Assembly (NCBI RefSeq): GCF_002270415.1
Contig: NZ_NNRI01000012.1
Location: 124,001 to 188,000 of the forward strand
DNA from: Mesorhizobium sophorae
GTDB taxonomy: Bacteria > Pseudomonadota > Alphaproteobacteria > Rhizobiales > Rhizobiaceae
Direction: 5' to 3'
Length of the DNA: 64,000 nt
Shown: positions 1 through 8,537 of the stretch, in pieces
Layout: every line of letters begins with the position of its first letter
How positions within the stretch are numbered: the stretch's first letter is position 1
Program-made: the position numbers and the translations under genes
Notes under the pieces: generated by a model
The model's input: only the letters and a program-made list of their open reading frames with translations
The model's database searches: none
Told to the model about the DNA's origin: nothing

Positions 1-71
1 ACATCGCCCCCGGCACCCGTGTGGTGGTAATGACCGCGGACGGGGCTTATGTGGAGCGCGCGAAGGACTGA
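1..71 (+). CDS. C-terminal end of an unidentified protein (partial)
   Basis: An open frame enters from the left edge and ends at a TGA at 69-71. Only about 22 residues are visible, ending in ADGAYVERAKD. That is too little to name a family. The codon use (GGC, GTG, GCG, CGC) fits a native high-GC gene. Its stop lies 37 bases from the 3' end of the HNH nuclease gene on the other strand, so the two genes converge. Confidence 0.5.
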   Translation, partial: IAPGTRVVVMTADGAYVERAKD

Positions 72-107
72 GGGCGGCGCCTTCGCTCATAAGCCCTCTC
101 GGCTATA

Positions 108-1010
108 TCACTGCTTAAAGCAGTTCTCGCGGTGCCATTGCAGGAAATGGGGATGCGGGCGTTCGAGCTGTCGACGAGGCGGAAGCGCGCGGCGCGACTT
201 GTTTATGAATCCATGCACGCTGTCGGGGTCGTTGACCTGTCGTGAGATCAGGATTTCCAGATCATCGGACAGGCTGATTAATCCGCGATCGAACATCCAA
301 TGCGCAGTACCGGACAGTGCGATCCCATTGTTGACGACATCAGGTCCGTTCGCCTCGACCGGTCGAATGTGTGCGGCAGAAACCTCCGCCCGGCCGCCGC
401 CATTTATCAGCTTAAGACCCGTGATCGCGCAGCGCTCATCATAGGCGCGTAAGACGATACGACGGAAAATGCGGTCGCGCACGATTCGCGACCCGATGTA
501 ACTCACACGATCGCGGTTCTGCTCGAACCGAAACGGAGCCTGCTCATCCTGAAAGCCGCCGACAGATGCGCCAATCTCATCGACGCGCGGGAGCAACGAG
601 CCGCTCGTGCCTAGACCCAAATCGACAATGCGGTTGAAGTCGCTTCGGCTGAGTGGACGGACTGCGGATTGGGCGCGACCGGAAATCCGCCCTTGGTCGT
701 TGAGTAGACCGCGCTCAACGAGACCGTCCACCCCACCAAACGGAACATGATTGGCGAAATCGAGATAGGATCCGGGCTCAATCAACGCGAGGTACATGCC
801 AGGCGCCACAGGGTCTGAAATAACCTGCCGGACTTTGGCTATGGCAAAATAGCCGCGGGTGTCATCTACCTTGCTAGGTTCGTAGTAGATGATCCAATCG
901 CCAACACATGCTTCCACACGACGCAGATATTGGCTCGGAAACTGATATTGCTCGGCGGGGCTGTCATCATAGATCGAATCCGAGCGGTGGATGAAGACCC
1001 CAAATCCCAT
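108..1010 (-). CDS. HNH endonuclease with an N-terminal PUA/EVE-like domain
   Basis: Predicted 300-residue nuclease. The C-terminal third looks like an HNH_2-type module: a YDERCAITG segment, then the SAAHIRPV histidine motif, a downstream asparagine (VVNNGIALS) and HWMFDRGLIS. The first 130 or so residues form a beta-rich segment with GDWIIYYEP and GYFAIAKV, like the PUA-fold readers fused to nucleases, though this part is inferred from pattern only. I chose the ATG at 1010 because AGGAAG lies four bases upstream; an in-frame upstream start at 1061 has no such site. No methylase or other restriction gene is adjacent. Possible roles are modified-DNA restriction or a general DNA-damage nuclease. 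It converges on the partial gene at the left edge. Confidence 0.75.
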   Translation of the reverse strand: MGFGVFIHRSDSIYDDSPAEQYQFPSQYLRRVEACVGDWIIYYEPSKVDDTRGYFAIAKVRQVISDPVAPGMYLALIEPGSYLDFANHVPFGGVDGLVERGLLNDQGRISGRAQSAVRPLSRSDFNRIVDLGLGTSGSLLPRVDEIGASVGGFQDEQAPFRFEQNRDRVSYIGSRIVRDRIFRRIVLRAYDERCAITGLKLINGGGRAEVSAAHIRPVEANGPDVVNNGIALSGTAHWMFDRGLISLSDDLEILISRQVNDPDSVHGFINKSRRALPPRRQLERPHPHFLQWHRENCFKQ

Positions 1011-1230
1011 GATCTTCCTGCAATGCGTTCTTGGGAATAACTGCTTGCGATGTACCACCAAAATCCGATCTTGGGGGTTTAGTCCAGGCCGATCGAACTT
1101 CTCCCGTGGAATCGGTCTTTCGTAAGCTCGCGCTGAAAGCTGCCCTTCGACTAAGCACCGCGATATTTTTCACGCAGCGTGTCGCAGAAGGCCCGCATGG
1201 TTCGTCCTCTGATGGAAGAAGGAGAGCGCC

Positions 1231-1770
1231 ATGCGAAAACTTATCGTCACCGAATTCATCAGCGTCGATGGCATTGCCGAGGTCGAGAAGCTGCCCAGCG
1301 TGACCTGGAACGACGAGATGAACAGGTTCAAGGAGGATGAGCTTGCCGACAGCGGCGCCATGCTTTTGGGGCGCACGACCTATGAGATCTTTGCCGGTTC
1401 GTGGCCCAAGGAAACCGGAGATTTCGCCGACCGGTTCAACGCGTTGCCGAAATATGTCGCGTCGACCAGCCTGAAGGCGCTCGACTGGAAGCCGGCCGAA
1501 TTACTGAAGGGGCCTCTGTCGGAAGCGGTCAGGGCGCTGAAGCAGGGCGGCGGCGGCAACATCTATGTGCATGGCAGCCTCAGCGTCGCGCAGGAATTGC
1601 TGCGCCACGGCCTGGTCGACCGCGTCAGGCTGCTCAGCTACCCCGGCGCCGTCGGTCAGGGCAAGCCGCTGTTCCCCGTCGGCGAGCCAGTGGCGCTCAA
1701 GCTGATTTCGGCGACGCCGTTCAGCAACGGTGTGGTGGCGCTGGAATATGTGCCGGTGGCGAAGTCGTAG
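1231..1770 (+). CDS. RibD C-terminal / dihydrofolate-reductase-fold protein
   Basis: A 179-residue protein starting MRKLIVTEFISVDGI, the usual N-terminus of stand-alone RibD_C proteins (YyaP/YwjB group). LLGRTTYEIF and NIYVHGSLSVAQELLRHGLVD match the nucleotide-binding strand-helix elements of the dihydrofolate reductase fold. The length is normal for the family. AGGAG lies six bases before the ATG. These proteins are predicted NADPH-dependent reductases, but their substrates are mostly unknown, and nothing beside this gene (HNH nuclease, patatin lipase) suggests one. It stands alone and is followed by a short palindromic repeat. Confidence 0.85.
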   Translation: MRKLIVTEFISVDGIAEVEKLPSVTWNDEMNRFKEDELADSGAMLLGRTTYEIFAGSWPKETGDFADRFNALPKYVASTSLKALDWKPAELLKGPLSEAVRALKQGGGGNIYVHGSLSVAQELLRHGLVDRVRLLSYPGAVGQGKPLFPVGEPVALKLISATPFSNGVVALEYVPVAKS

Positions 1771-1820
1771 TTGGCTTCGTGGATGACAACAGCGCCCGAC
1801 TTTAAGTCCTTGTTTTCATG

Positions 1821-1861
1821 CATGTCGTTGTCCCAAAACCGGACCACTTTTGGGCGACATG
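1821..1861. repeat. Dispersed rhizobial palindrome, copy 1
   Basis: Imperfect inverted repeat: CATGTCG at the left pairs with CGACATG at the right, and inner arms CCCAAAA and TTTTGGG flank an ACCGGACCAC core. The same plan recurs at 8597-8644, 13225-13272, 15027-15073 and 53501-53546. It lies between converging genes, where a folded transcript could aid termination. Confidence 0.7.
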
Positions 1862-1894
1862 GATTAGACGATCAATTGCCGACGTCGCGCGCCT

Positions 1895-2776
1895 TCACCC
1901 AGCCTTCTTCCTCCGCCTCCCCTTGACGGCAGCGCCATTCCTAGCCTCCACCACCCGCTCGACCTCTCGCTTCAGCTGATCCTTGATATCAGCCGTCTCG
2001 TTCATCAGAGCGTCGATCTTTAGGAAATCAAGCACGCGGTACTTTGATACTGCCGGGCGGACCAGGATGTCGGGGCTGCACTGCTTCAGCTTGTTGGCGA
2101 TGATCGACTGCATCATCAATTGCGTGGCGCCGAACATCAGGTCGACGGAGGTCGGGTGCTTGCGGTCGGCTTCTTCCGGCGCGCCGACCACGTCGACGCC
2201 GATGATAATGTCGGCATCGTTCTCGATCAGGTCGAACGGCACGGGGTTGTAGATGCCGCCGTCGATCAGCAGCCTTCCGTCGCGCGTCACCGGGCGGAAC
2301 ACGGCGGGTATGGCCGCCGAGGCGGCCAGTGCCGAGTGCAGGTCGCCATCGTCGAACACGGCGAGCTTGTGGCCGAAATAGTCGGTCGCGGTCACCTTGA
2401 GCGGGATCTTGAGCTCGGCGAAGGTCTCGGGGATAGCCTCGGGCAAAAAGGCCTTCAGGATGCGCTCGACGTTGAACTGGCTGACGCGGATGCCATTCTG
2501 CATGGCTTCGGCGATGGTGCCCGGCCGCGCCCGCCACATGCGGCTCGCCACTTCGGCGCGGCGGCCGAGGATCGAGCGGGCGTAGTCGTGGATGTCCTTG
2601 CCGGTCATGCCGGCGGCCATGCCGGCTCCCATGATAGCGCCGATCGACGAGCCGGCAATGGCCACCGGCCTGATGCCCAGTTCGTCCAGCGCCTCGATGA
2701 CGTGGATATGCGCCAGCCCGCGCGCGCCGCCGCCGCCAAAGGCGATGCCGAAGGTCGGGCTCGTCATTGGGCTCAT
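1895..2776 (-). CDS. Patatin-like phospholipase (RssA family)
   Basis: Predicted 293-residue serine acyl hydrolase. The patatin elements are present in order: oxyanion-hole loop GGGGARG near residue 14, nucleophile elbow GSSIG near residue 42, and the DGG of the Ser-Asp dyad in LLIDGGIYNP near residue 168. No signal peptide is seen, so it is probably cytoplasmic, like the RssA group. The very basic lysine/arginine tail is a variable extra. Its ATG overlaps the stop of the M16 peptidase gene as ATGA (2773-2776), so translation is probably coupled and it is the last gene of that operon. A second ATG at 2767 has better Shine-Dalgarno spacing and could be the true start. Confidence 0.88.
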   Translation of the reverse strand: MSPMTSPTFGIAFGGGGARGLAHIHVIEALDELGIRPVAIAGSSIGAIMGAGMAAGMTGKDIHDYARSILGRRAEVASRMWRARPGTIAEAMQNGIRVSQFNVERILKAFLPEAIPETFAELKIPLKVTATDYFGHKLAVFDDGDLHSALAASAAIPAVFRPVTRDGRLLIDGGIYNPVPFDLIENDADIIIGVDVVGAPEEADRKHPTSVDLMFGATQLMMQSIIANKLKQCSPDILVRPAVSKYRVLDFLKIDALMNETADIKDQLKREVERVVEARNGAAVKGRRRKKAG

Positions 2777-4317
2777 CCCTTGTCGGCCCCGGCCAGTTTC
2801 GGTCCGATGACCATGATGGTCGGCTCAGTCGACAGCAGCTTTTTCGCCGCCGCCTTGACCTGATCAAGCGTCACCGCGTTGATATAGCCAGCGCGGCGCT
2901 GCATGTAGTCGATCCCGAGATCGTCGAGCTGCAGTTCGACCAGCGTCGAGGCAATGGAACTCGAAGAGTCCAGATTGTTGATGGCGTAAGCGCCGATCAT
3001 GTATTTCTTGGTCGCCGCCAGCTCAGCCTCGGTCGGGCCTTCCTCGGCCAGTTGCTTGACCACGTCGCGGACGATGCCCAGCGTCTCGGCCGCCCGGTCC
3101 GACCGGGTCCCGGTGCTGACGACCAGTGCGTCGGCGTGATCCTGGTTGATCAGCGAGGAGTTGACGCTGTAGGCCAGCCCGCGCTTTTCGCGCACCTCCT
3201 GGAACAGGCGCGAGGTGAAGGTGCCACCGCCGAGGATCTCGTTCATCAGCACGGCGGCAAAGAAATCCGGCGCCTTGCGCTTCACGCCGGGATAGGCGAG
3301 CTGCAGCGAGGTCTGTGGCAGGTCGTAGTCGACCTCGACATGCTGCGCCAGCTTCGGGTCGATATCGGCCACCAGCCTCAGCGCCTGGTTCTGCGGCAGG
3401 TCGCCGAACACCATGTCGAGCTTCTTCTTCAGCGTCTCGGGGTCGATGGCGCCGACCACGGCGACATGCAGGCCGCCGCGCGCGAACACCGCCTTGTGCA
3501 AGGCCTTCAAATCATCCGGCGTGATGGTGGCGATGCTCTGCCTGGTGCCTTGGTCGGAGCGGGAATAGGGATGATCGCCATAGAGTGCGCGCGCCCATTT
3601 GTCCTGCGCGACCGTATCGGGATCGTTCTCGCCGGCGATGATGCCGGACAGGATCTGGGCGCGGATACGGTCGATCGGCAGCTGGTCGAAGCGCGGCTGG
3701 TTGACCGCCAGCCGCAACAGGTCGAACGCCTCGTCGCGCTGCTCGGCCAGCATGCGCATCGAGCCGTAGATGCCGTCGCGGCTTTCGTCGAAGCTCATCT
3801 CGGCGCCGGCGTCGTCGAGCTTGATCTGGAAGGCTTCTGAGTCGAGCGTGCCGGCGCCTTCGTCGAACAGGCCGGTCATCAGATTGGCCAGGCCCTCTTT
3901 GCCAACCGGATCCTGCGTCGAGCCGCCGCCGAAGACGAAGCGGATGGCGACGACCGGCACCGAATAATCCTCGACCAGCCAGGCGGTGATGCCCTTTGGC
4001 GAGGTGACGGACTGGATGTCCATGGCGCGAGCGGTGAGTGCCGGCAGGATCAGGAAGAGGATGGAGAGGAAAAGGGTTGCAAGCGCTGCGGCAGCGCGCC
4101 GGGCTTTTCCTTCTCCCCTTGCGGGAGACGGTGGATCGGCGCGTAGCGCCGAGACGGTTGAGGGGTGTTGGACGGAGTACGGACGGTGCCAAGCGGGAGC
4201 ACCCCTCATCCGACCGAGCTGCGCTCGCACACCGCCCTGGGGCGAGCCACGGGTCTCGCCCCGTCCTTCGGACCCCACAAGGGGAGAAGGGAAAGCGTGG
4301 CGGTGCTGGTTCGTCAT
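2773..4317 (-). CDS. M16 family peptidase-like protein, non-catalytic partner subunit
   Basis: A 514-residue member of the insulinase/processing-peptidase (M16) family. The zinc motif HXXEH is missing: the equivalent position reads GLANLMTGLFDEG. The C-terminal half keeps the substrate-groove arginine/tyrosine element (REKRGLAYSV), the pattern of the non-catalytic partner in two-gene M16 systems. It lies directly downstream of the catalytic subunit with a few bases between them. A signal peptide-like stretch (ALATLFLSILFLILPALTARA) begins only near residue 77, because the first ~75 codons include a palindromic repeat (4104-4295) read through in frame. I chose ATG 4317, which has GGAG ten bases upstream; a TTG at 4320 is adjacent. 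Probably periplasmic. Confidence 0.87.
   Translation of the reverse strand: MTNQHRHAFPSPLVGSEGRGETRGSPQGGVRAQLGRMRGAPAWHRPYSVQHPSTVSALRADPPSPARGEGKARRAAAALATLFLSILFLILPALTARAMDIQSVTSPKGITAWLVEDYSVPVVAIRFVFGGGSTQDPVGKEGLANLMTGLFDEGAGTLDSEAFQIKLDDAGAEMSFDESRDGIYGSMRMLAEQRDEAFDLLRLAVNQPRFDQLPIDRIRAQILSGIIAGENDPDTVAQDKWARALYGDHPYSRSDQGTRQSIATITPDDLKALHKAVFARGGLHVAVVGAIDPETLKKKLDMVFGDLPQNQALRLVADIDPKLAQHVEVDYDLPQTSLQLAYPGVKRKAPDFFAAVLMNEILGGGTFTSRLFQEVREKRGLAYSVNSSLINQDHADALVVSTGTRSDRAAETLGIVRDVVKQLAEEGPTEAELAATKKYMIGAYAINNLDSSSSIASTLVELQLDDLGIDYMQRRAGYINAVTLDQVKAAAKKLLSTEPTIMVIGPKLAGADKG
4104..4295. repeat. Palindromic repeat element inserted in a coding region
   Basis: About 190 bp bounded by inverted ends: CTTTTCCTTCTCCCCTTG at the left and the reverse complement of CTTTCCCTTCTCCCCTTG at the right. 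Internally it has GGGGTG...CACCCC arms. This is the layout of the 'CTTCTCCCC' intergenic elements common in Mesorhizobium. Here it lies inside the M16 gene between the start codon and the signal peptide. It is open in the gene's frame and encodes PSPLVGSEGRGE- and PPSPARGEGK-type peptide. Confidence 0.8.
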
Positions 4318-4321
4318 CAAA

Positions 4322-5710
4322 TCAGTTCTCCGCCTTGACTTGCGGCAGCAAATAGCCGGTCGTCGACCGGTCGAGCACCAGATAGCGCGCGGCGACGGCC
4401 TTGATCTCGTCTGCTGTCACCTTGCGGATGCGCTCCGGCCATTGCTGGACGTCTTGCACGTTGCCGCCGGTGGCCAGCGTCGAGCCATATATGTTGGCCA
4501 TGGACTCCTGCTTGTCGCGGGCAAAGATCATCGAGCGCACATAACGGTCCTTGGCCTTTTCCAGCTCCGACGGCGTGACGCCGTCCCTGGCGATGCGCGC
4601 CACCTCGGCATCAACAGCCGCTTCGACATCGGCGAGCTTGGCATCGCCGCGCGGGGCGCCATAGACGGTGAAATTGGTGTCGTCCAGCATGGTGCCCTGG
4701 AAATAGGCGCCGGCGTTGGACGCGATGCCTTGCTGGACGACGAGTGCCTGGTAGAGCCGGCTGCGGGTGCCGCCACCGAGGATCTCGGCCAGCAGGTCGA
4801 GAGCTTCGGCCTCGCCCGGCTTGCCCGAGTGATAGGACGGCACCACCCACTGCGCAGAGAAACTCGGCACGCTGACGCGGGCGTCGGAGAGCGTGACCGT
4901 GCGCTTGGTGTTCTGCTCGGGTTCAACCGGGCGGATGCGCGGGGGCAGATCGGGGCCGCGCGCCACCTTGCCATAGGTTTTCTCGGCCAGCGCCCTCACC
5001 GTGTCCGGTTCGACATCGCCGGCCACGATCAGCACGGCGTTGTTGGGCCGGTAATATTTGTCATAGAAGGCGGTGGCATCGGTGCGGTTCAGCTGCTCCA
5101 TCTCCTGCATCCAGCCGATGACCGGGATGCGGTAAGGCTGGTTCTGCCACAGCGTGGCGTCGACTTCCTCGTCCAGCACCGCCTCGGGATTGTTGTCGAT
5201 GCGCGAGCGGCGCTCCTCCAGGATGACGTCGCGTTCGGTCTTGATGACGTCGTCGGTGAGGATGAGGTTGCGCATGCGGTCGGCCTCGAAACTCATCATC
5301 AGCTCAAGCGCCGACGGCGCCACCGTCTCGTGGAAGGCAGTGTAGTCGTAGGAGGTGAAGGCGTTGTTGGAGCCGCCGATGTCGGAGATGGCGTGGTCGA
5401 ACTCGCCGGCCACATGGTGGGTCGTCGCCTTGAACATCAGGTGCTCGAAGAAATGGGCGATGCCGGATTTTCCGGGCGGCTCGTCGGCGCTGCCGATCTT
5501 GTACCACACCATGTGGGTGACGATCGGCGCACGGTGGTCGGGGATGACGACCACCTCCATGCCGTTGTCGAGCAGGAAATCCGTCACCTTGAACGCGTCC
5601 GGTGTCGCGTTGGCCAACACGGTGCTGTCGGCCAGGACTGGGCCGGTCATGGTGATAGCCAGCGATGTCGCCAGCAGTGTTGCGCGCAGCCATTCAATCC
5701 TAGATGTCAT
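4322..5710 (-). CDS. M16 family zinc metallopeptidase, catalytic subunit
   Basis: A 462-residue insulinase-family peptidase. The inverted zinc motif HXXEH is present (GIAHFFEHLMF, near residue 80), with the downstream acidic segment (SALELMMSFEADRM) that supplies the third zinc ligand. A signal peptide (LRATLLATSLAITMTGPVLA) starts the protein, so it should act in the periplasm on peptides or misfolded polypeptides. I chose the start at 5710 because GGAG lies six bases upstream; the open frame extends to 5836 without a better site. It is followed immediately by the HXXEH-lacking partner, and the two probably form a heterodimer, as in other bacterial two-gene M16 systems. A patatin gene follows in the same unit. 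Confidence 0.92.
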   Translation of the reverse strand: MTSRIEWLRATLLATSLAITMTGPVLADSTVLANATPDAFKVTDFLLDNGMEVVVIPDHRAPIVTHMVWYKIGSADEPPGKSGIAHFFEHLMFKATTHHVAGEFDHAISDIGGSNNAFTSYDYTAFHETVAPSALELMMSFEADRMRNLILTDDVIKTERDVILEERRSRIDNNPEAVLDEEVDATLWQNQPYRIPVIGWMQEMEQLNRTDATAFYDKYYRPNNAVLIVAGDVEPDTVRALAEKTYGKVARGPDLPPRIRPVEPEQNTKRTVTLSDARVSVPSFSAQWVVPSYHSGKPGEAEALDLLAEILGGGTRSRLYQALVVQQGIASNAGAYFQGTMLDDTNFTVYGAPRGDAKLADVEAAVDAEVARIARDGVTPSELEKAKDRYVRSMIFARDKQESMANIYGSTLATGGNVQDVQQWPERIRKVTADEIKAVAARYLVLDRSTTGYLLPQVKAEN

Positions 5711-5828
5711 CAATGGCTCCGATTTCCAGGCAGGACGATAGGCAAGGCGCTGGCGACAGCAAAGTGAATTGTTGGTCATGTTGCCGGCAAAGGCGGCGGC
5801 AAAGAGGCCGGCATCGATGCAAGGCGCA

Positions 5829-6383
5829 TCACGCAACCTCGATAAACCGGATCACCGTCTCGCCGTAGTTGCGCTCATCCAGCACGGAAAAGCCGGGACC
5901 CGGCTCGAAGGGCGCCACAGCCGCCTCCTCGACCACGCATAGCGCGCCGGGACGAAGCCAGCCGCCGGCCCTGGCCGACTGCAAGGCGCGCTCGCCGAGG
6001 CCCTTGCCGTAGGGCGGATCGGCGAAGACGAGGCCGAATGGAGCGAGCGTGCCGGCTTCGCCAAGGCCGGTGGCATCACGGCGAAAGATCTTGGTGCGGC
6101 CCGTCAGGCCGAAGGCCTCGACATTGTCGCGGATCAGGCCACGGCCTTCCGCCGATTCCTCGATGAAGACGCCGTAGGAGGCACCGCGCGACAGCGCTTC
6201 GAGGCCGAGCGCGCCGGTGCCGGCGAACAGGTCGAGCACGCGCGCCCCGTCCAATTGCTCCGCAAAACGATGCGCCAACACGTTGAAGACGGCCTCGCGG
6301 GTGCGATCGGTCGTCGGGCGGATAGCGCTGCTGCGGGGCGTCGCCAGGGGACGCCCGCGAAACTCACCGCCGACGATTCTCAT
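5829..6383 (-). CDS. rsmD: 16S rRNA (guanine(966)-N(2))-methyltransferase RsmD
   Basis: A 184-residue SAM-dependent methyltransferase that modifies G966 of 16S rRNA during 30S assembly. Diagnostic features are the N-terminal MRIVGGEFRGRPL, the RPTTDRTREAVFNVL helix, motif I VLDLFAGTGALGLEALSRGA, and the catalytic motif IV DPPYGKG. The length is normal. It lies 30 bases downstream of the RluB-type pseudouridine synthase gene, so the two rRNA-modifying enzymes are probably cotranscribed. Confidence 0.96.
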   Translation of the reverse strand: MRIVGGEFRGRPLATPRSSAIRPTTDRTREAVFNVLAHRFAEQLDGARVLDLFAGTGALGLEALSRGASYGVFIEESAEGRGLIRDNVEAFGLTGRTKIFRRDATGLGEAGTLAPFGLVFADPPYGKGLGERALQSARAGGWLRPGALCVVEEAAVAPFEPGPGFSVLDERNYGETVIRFIEVA

Positions 6384-6413
6384 CTTGCGCTGGGCCTCAT
6401 TCCAATCCGGGCC

Positions 6414-8516
6414 TCATTTCGTCCTGGGACCCTTGGGGCCGCTGCGCGGCCGTTCGCCGCCACCGGCGCCGCCCGGACGCTCGCCACGCGGCTTGCCGAA
6501 CGGCTTGGCGCCGCCCGGTTTGCCATAGGACGGCTTGAACGATGCCTTGCGCGCCTTTGCGTCGGCCGCCTTGGCGGCGTCGGCCTCAGCCCTGCCCTTG
6601 CCGATCGGCCGCGCGCCCGGTGCCATCCAGACATTGGCCTTGCGCTGGCCGGGCGGCTCGATAGGCCGCTGCTCGCGCTCGGATTTCTTGCCACCGCCCG
6701 GCTTGCCACCAAAACCACCGCGCGGCTTGTCACCAAAGCCGCCACGGGGCTTGTCGCCAAAGCTGCGTTCGGGTCGCGGACCGCGCTCGCCATAGCTCTT
6801 TTCCGGCCCGGCGCCTCGGTCGGGACTTGTCGACAGCTTGCCCAGTGCCTCGTCGCGGCTGCCTTCGCGGCGCTTGCGGTTCTTGATCAGCCCGCCCTCG
6901 CCGATCGGCCGGCGCTCGCCGTCTCTGGTGAACTTCGGCCGCTCCGGCTCCGGCTCGCGGATCTCGGTGCGCCGCACCGGCTTGTTGGAAAACGGCTTTG
7001 AAATCTCGGCATCGAAATTGGCGCCGGATTCCTCGACCAGACGCTCGCCAAGCTGGTCGCGCAGCACCCGGCCCTTGATCTCCAGCACATGGCCCTCGGC
7101 GAGGTCATCGAGCTGGAACGGTCCGTAGGAAATGCGGATCAGCCGCGTCACATCCAGGCCAAGCGAACCGAGGATGTTCCTGACTTCGCGGTTCTTGCCC
7201 TCGCGCAGGCCGATCGTCAGCCAGGCATTGGTGCCTTGCTCGCGGTCGAGCGTCGCTTCGATGGCGCCGTAAAAGACTCCGTCGACGGCAATCCCTTCAC
7301 GCAGGCCGGCGAGCGCGCTTTCCTCGACCTTGCCGTGGACGCGCACGCGGTAGCGGCGCAGCCAGCCGGTGGCCGGCAGTTCGAGCACGCGCGACAGGCC
7401 GCCATCATTGGTGAGCAGCAGCAGGCCTTCGGTGTTGATGTCGAGGCGGCCGATGGTCATCAGCCGCGGCAATTCGGCCGGCAGCACGTCGAAGACGGTC
7501 TTGCGGCCCTCGGGATCGCGGTTGGTGGTGACGACACCGGCAGGCTTGTGGAACAGAAACAAGCGCGTGCGCTCGATCGGCGGGATTTCCATGCCGTCGA
7601 GGTGGATGATGTCGTCGGGCATGACGTTGAAGGCCGGCGAGGTCAGCGCCCGGCCATTGACCTTGACGCGGCCGGCGGCGATCAGTTCCTCGGCATCGCG
7701 GCGCGAAGCAAGGCCGGCGCGCGCCAGCCGCTTGGCGATGCGCTCGCCTGCCTCTTCCGTCACTTCCGCCGAACGCGGACGCGGTTTGAAGCCAGCACCC
7801 GATGCCCCTTGCGGCCGATCACTGAAGTCGCGCTTGGGACGGTCGCCACCGAAGTCACGCTTGGGGCGGTCAGCGAAATCACGCTTCGGACGATCGCCGG
7901 CGTCGCGCGACACGCGATGGCTGAAATCCCGCTTGGGACGGTCGAAGCGCCTTTCGCCGCCCTCCGCCGCCGCAGCAGGACGATCGCCGCGTGGTGCATA
8001 AGGCTTGCTAGGTCCTTCGCGCTTTTCATACGGCCTGCGCTCGCCTTCGGCCGCCATCGGACGGTCGCCACGTGGCGCATAAAGCTTGCGCGGTCCTTCG
8101 CGCTTTTCATACGGCTTGCGCTCGCCTTCGGCCGCCATCGGGCGGTCGCCACGCGGTGCGTAAGGCTTGCGTGGTCCCTCGCGCTTTTCATACGGCTTGC
8201 GCTCGCCCTCGGCCGTCATCGGGCGGTCGCCACGCGGTGCGTAGGGCTTGCGTGGTCCCTCGCGCTTCTCAAAAGGCTTGCCTTCGGGACGCGGCCCCTT
8301 GCTGAATGGCTTGTCGCCGCCCTTGAAGTCGCGCTTCGGCCGCTCGCCTTCGGCCGCCATCGGCCGATCGCCGCGCGGGGCGTAAGGTTTCTTGGTGCCA
8401 AAGGACGGCTTGCCACCTTTGCCGGCGGCGCCATCGCGGCTGCGCGGTCCCGCAGCTTTCGAGCCGCTCCTGACCGGACCCTTTTTGGGCCGGAATTTCT
8501 TGTCGTTGTCGTCCAT
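6414..8516 (-). CDS. rluB: RluB/RsuA-family rRNA pseudouridine synthase with long disordered extensions
   Basis: A 700-residue protein; most family members are 250-300 residues. The core has an S4 RNA-binding domain (ERIAKRLARAGLASRRDAEE...) followed by the pseudouridine synthase domain with the catalytic aspartate in GRLDINTEGLLLLTNDG. Before the core lie about 245 residues rich in Lys, Arg, Pro and Gly, including tandem 27-residue units (KPYAPRGDRP... / ...YEKREGPR) and RPKRDF repeats. After it lie about 200 more basic, glycine-rich residues with RGGFGDKP repeats. These tails probably bind RNA or ribosome precursors non-specifically. By family it should modify 23S rRNA near U2605, but the exact site cannot be read from sequence. 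I chose ATG 8516 (MDDNDKK) over 8555. Confidence 0.9.
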   Translation of the reverse strand: MDDNDKKFRPKKGPVRSGSKAAGPRSRDGAAGKGGKPSFGTKKPYAPRGDRPMAAEGERPKRDFKGGDKPFSKGPRPEGKPFEKREGPRKPYAPRGDRPMTAEGERKPYEKREGPRKPYAPRGDRPMAAEGERKPYEKREGPRKLYAPRGDRPMAAEGERRPYEKREGPSKPYAPRGDRPAAAAEGGERRFDRPKRDFSHRVSRDAGDRPKRDFADRPKRDFGGDRPKRDFSDRPQGASGAGFKPRPRSAEVTEEAGERIAKRLARAGLASRRDAEELIAAGRVKVNGRALTSPAFNVMPDDIIHLDGMEIPPIERTRLFLFHKPAGVVTTNRDPEGRKTVFDVLPAELPRLMTIGRLDINTEGLLLLTNDGGLSRVLELPATGWLRRYRVRVHGKVEESALAGLREGIAVDGVFYGAIEATLDREQGTNAWLTIGLREGKNREVRNILGSLGLDVTRLIRISYGPFQLDDLAEGHVLEIKGRVLRDQLGERLVEESGANFDAEISKPFSNKPVRRTEIREPEPERPKFTRDGERRPIGEGGLIKNRKRREGSRDEALGKLSTSPDRGAGPEKSYGERGPRPERSFGDKPRGGFGDKPRGGFGGKPGGGKKSEREQRPIEPPGQRKANVWMAPGARPIGKGRAEADAAKAADAKARKASFKPSYGKPGGAKPFGKPRGERPGGAGGGERPRSGPKGPRTK
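7956..8249. repeat. Tandem 81-bp coding repeats in the RluB gene
   Basis: Three full copies and a partial fourth of an 81-bp unit encode KPYAPRGDRP, an M(T/A)AEGER stretch, then (K/R)PYEKREGP. A diverged first copy lies upstream to about 8390. The copies are nearly identical at DNA level, including shared synonymous codons, so they arose by recent unit duplication. A further short repeat encoding RPKRDF follows at about 7806-7937. Confidence 0.85.
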
Positions 8517-8537
8517 GTGGCCTTTGTCCGTTTGCGC

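Noticed and set aside
2767..5767. Long plus-strand open frames across the two M16 genes
   Set aside because: Same reason: antisense shadow of a high-GC coding strand, no motif, no start signal. The minus-strand frames encode clear M16 proteins.
7806..8390. Possible CRISPR array
   Set aside because: The repeats are contiguous 81-bp coding units without spacers and are in frame in a gene.
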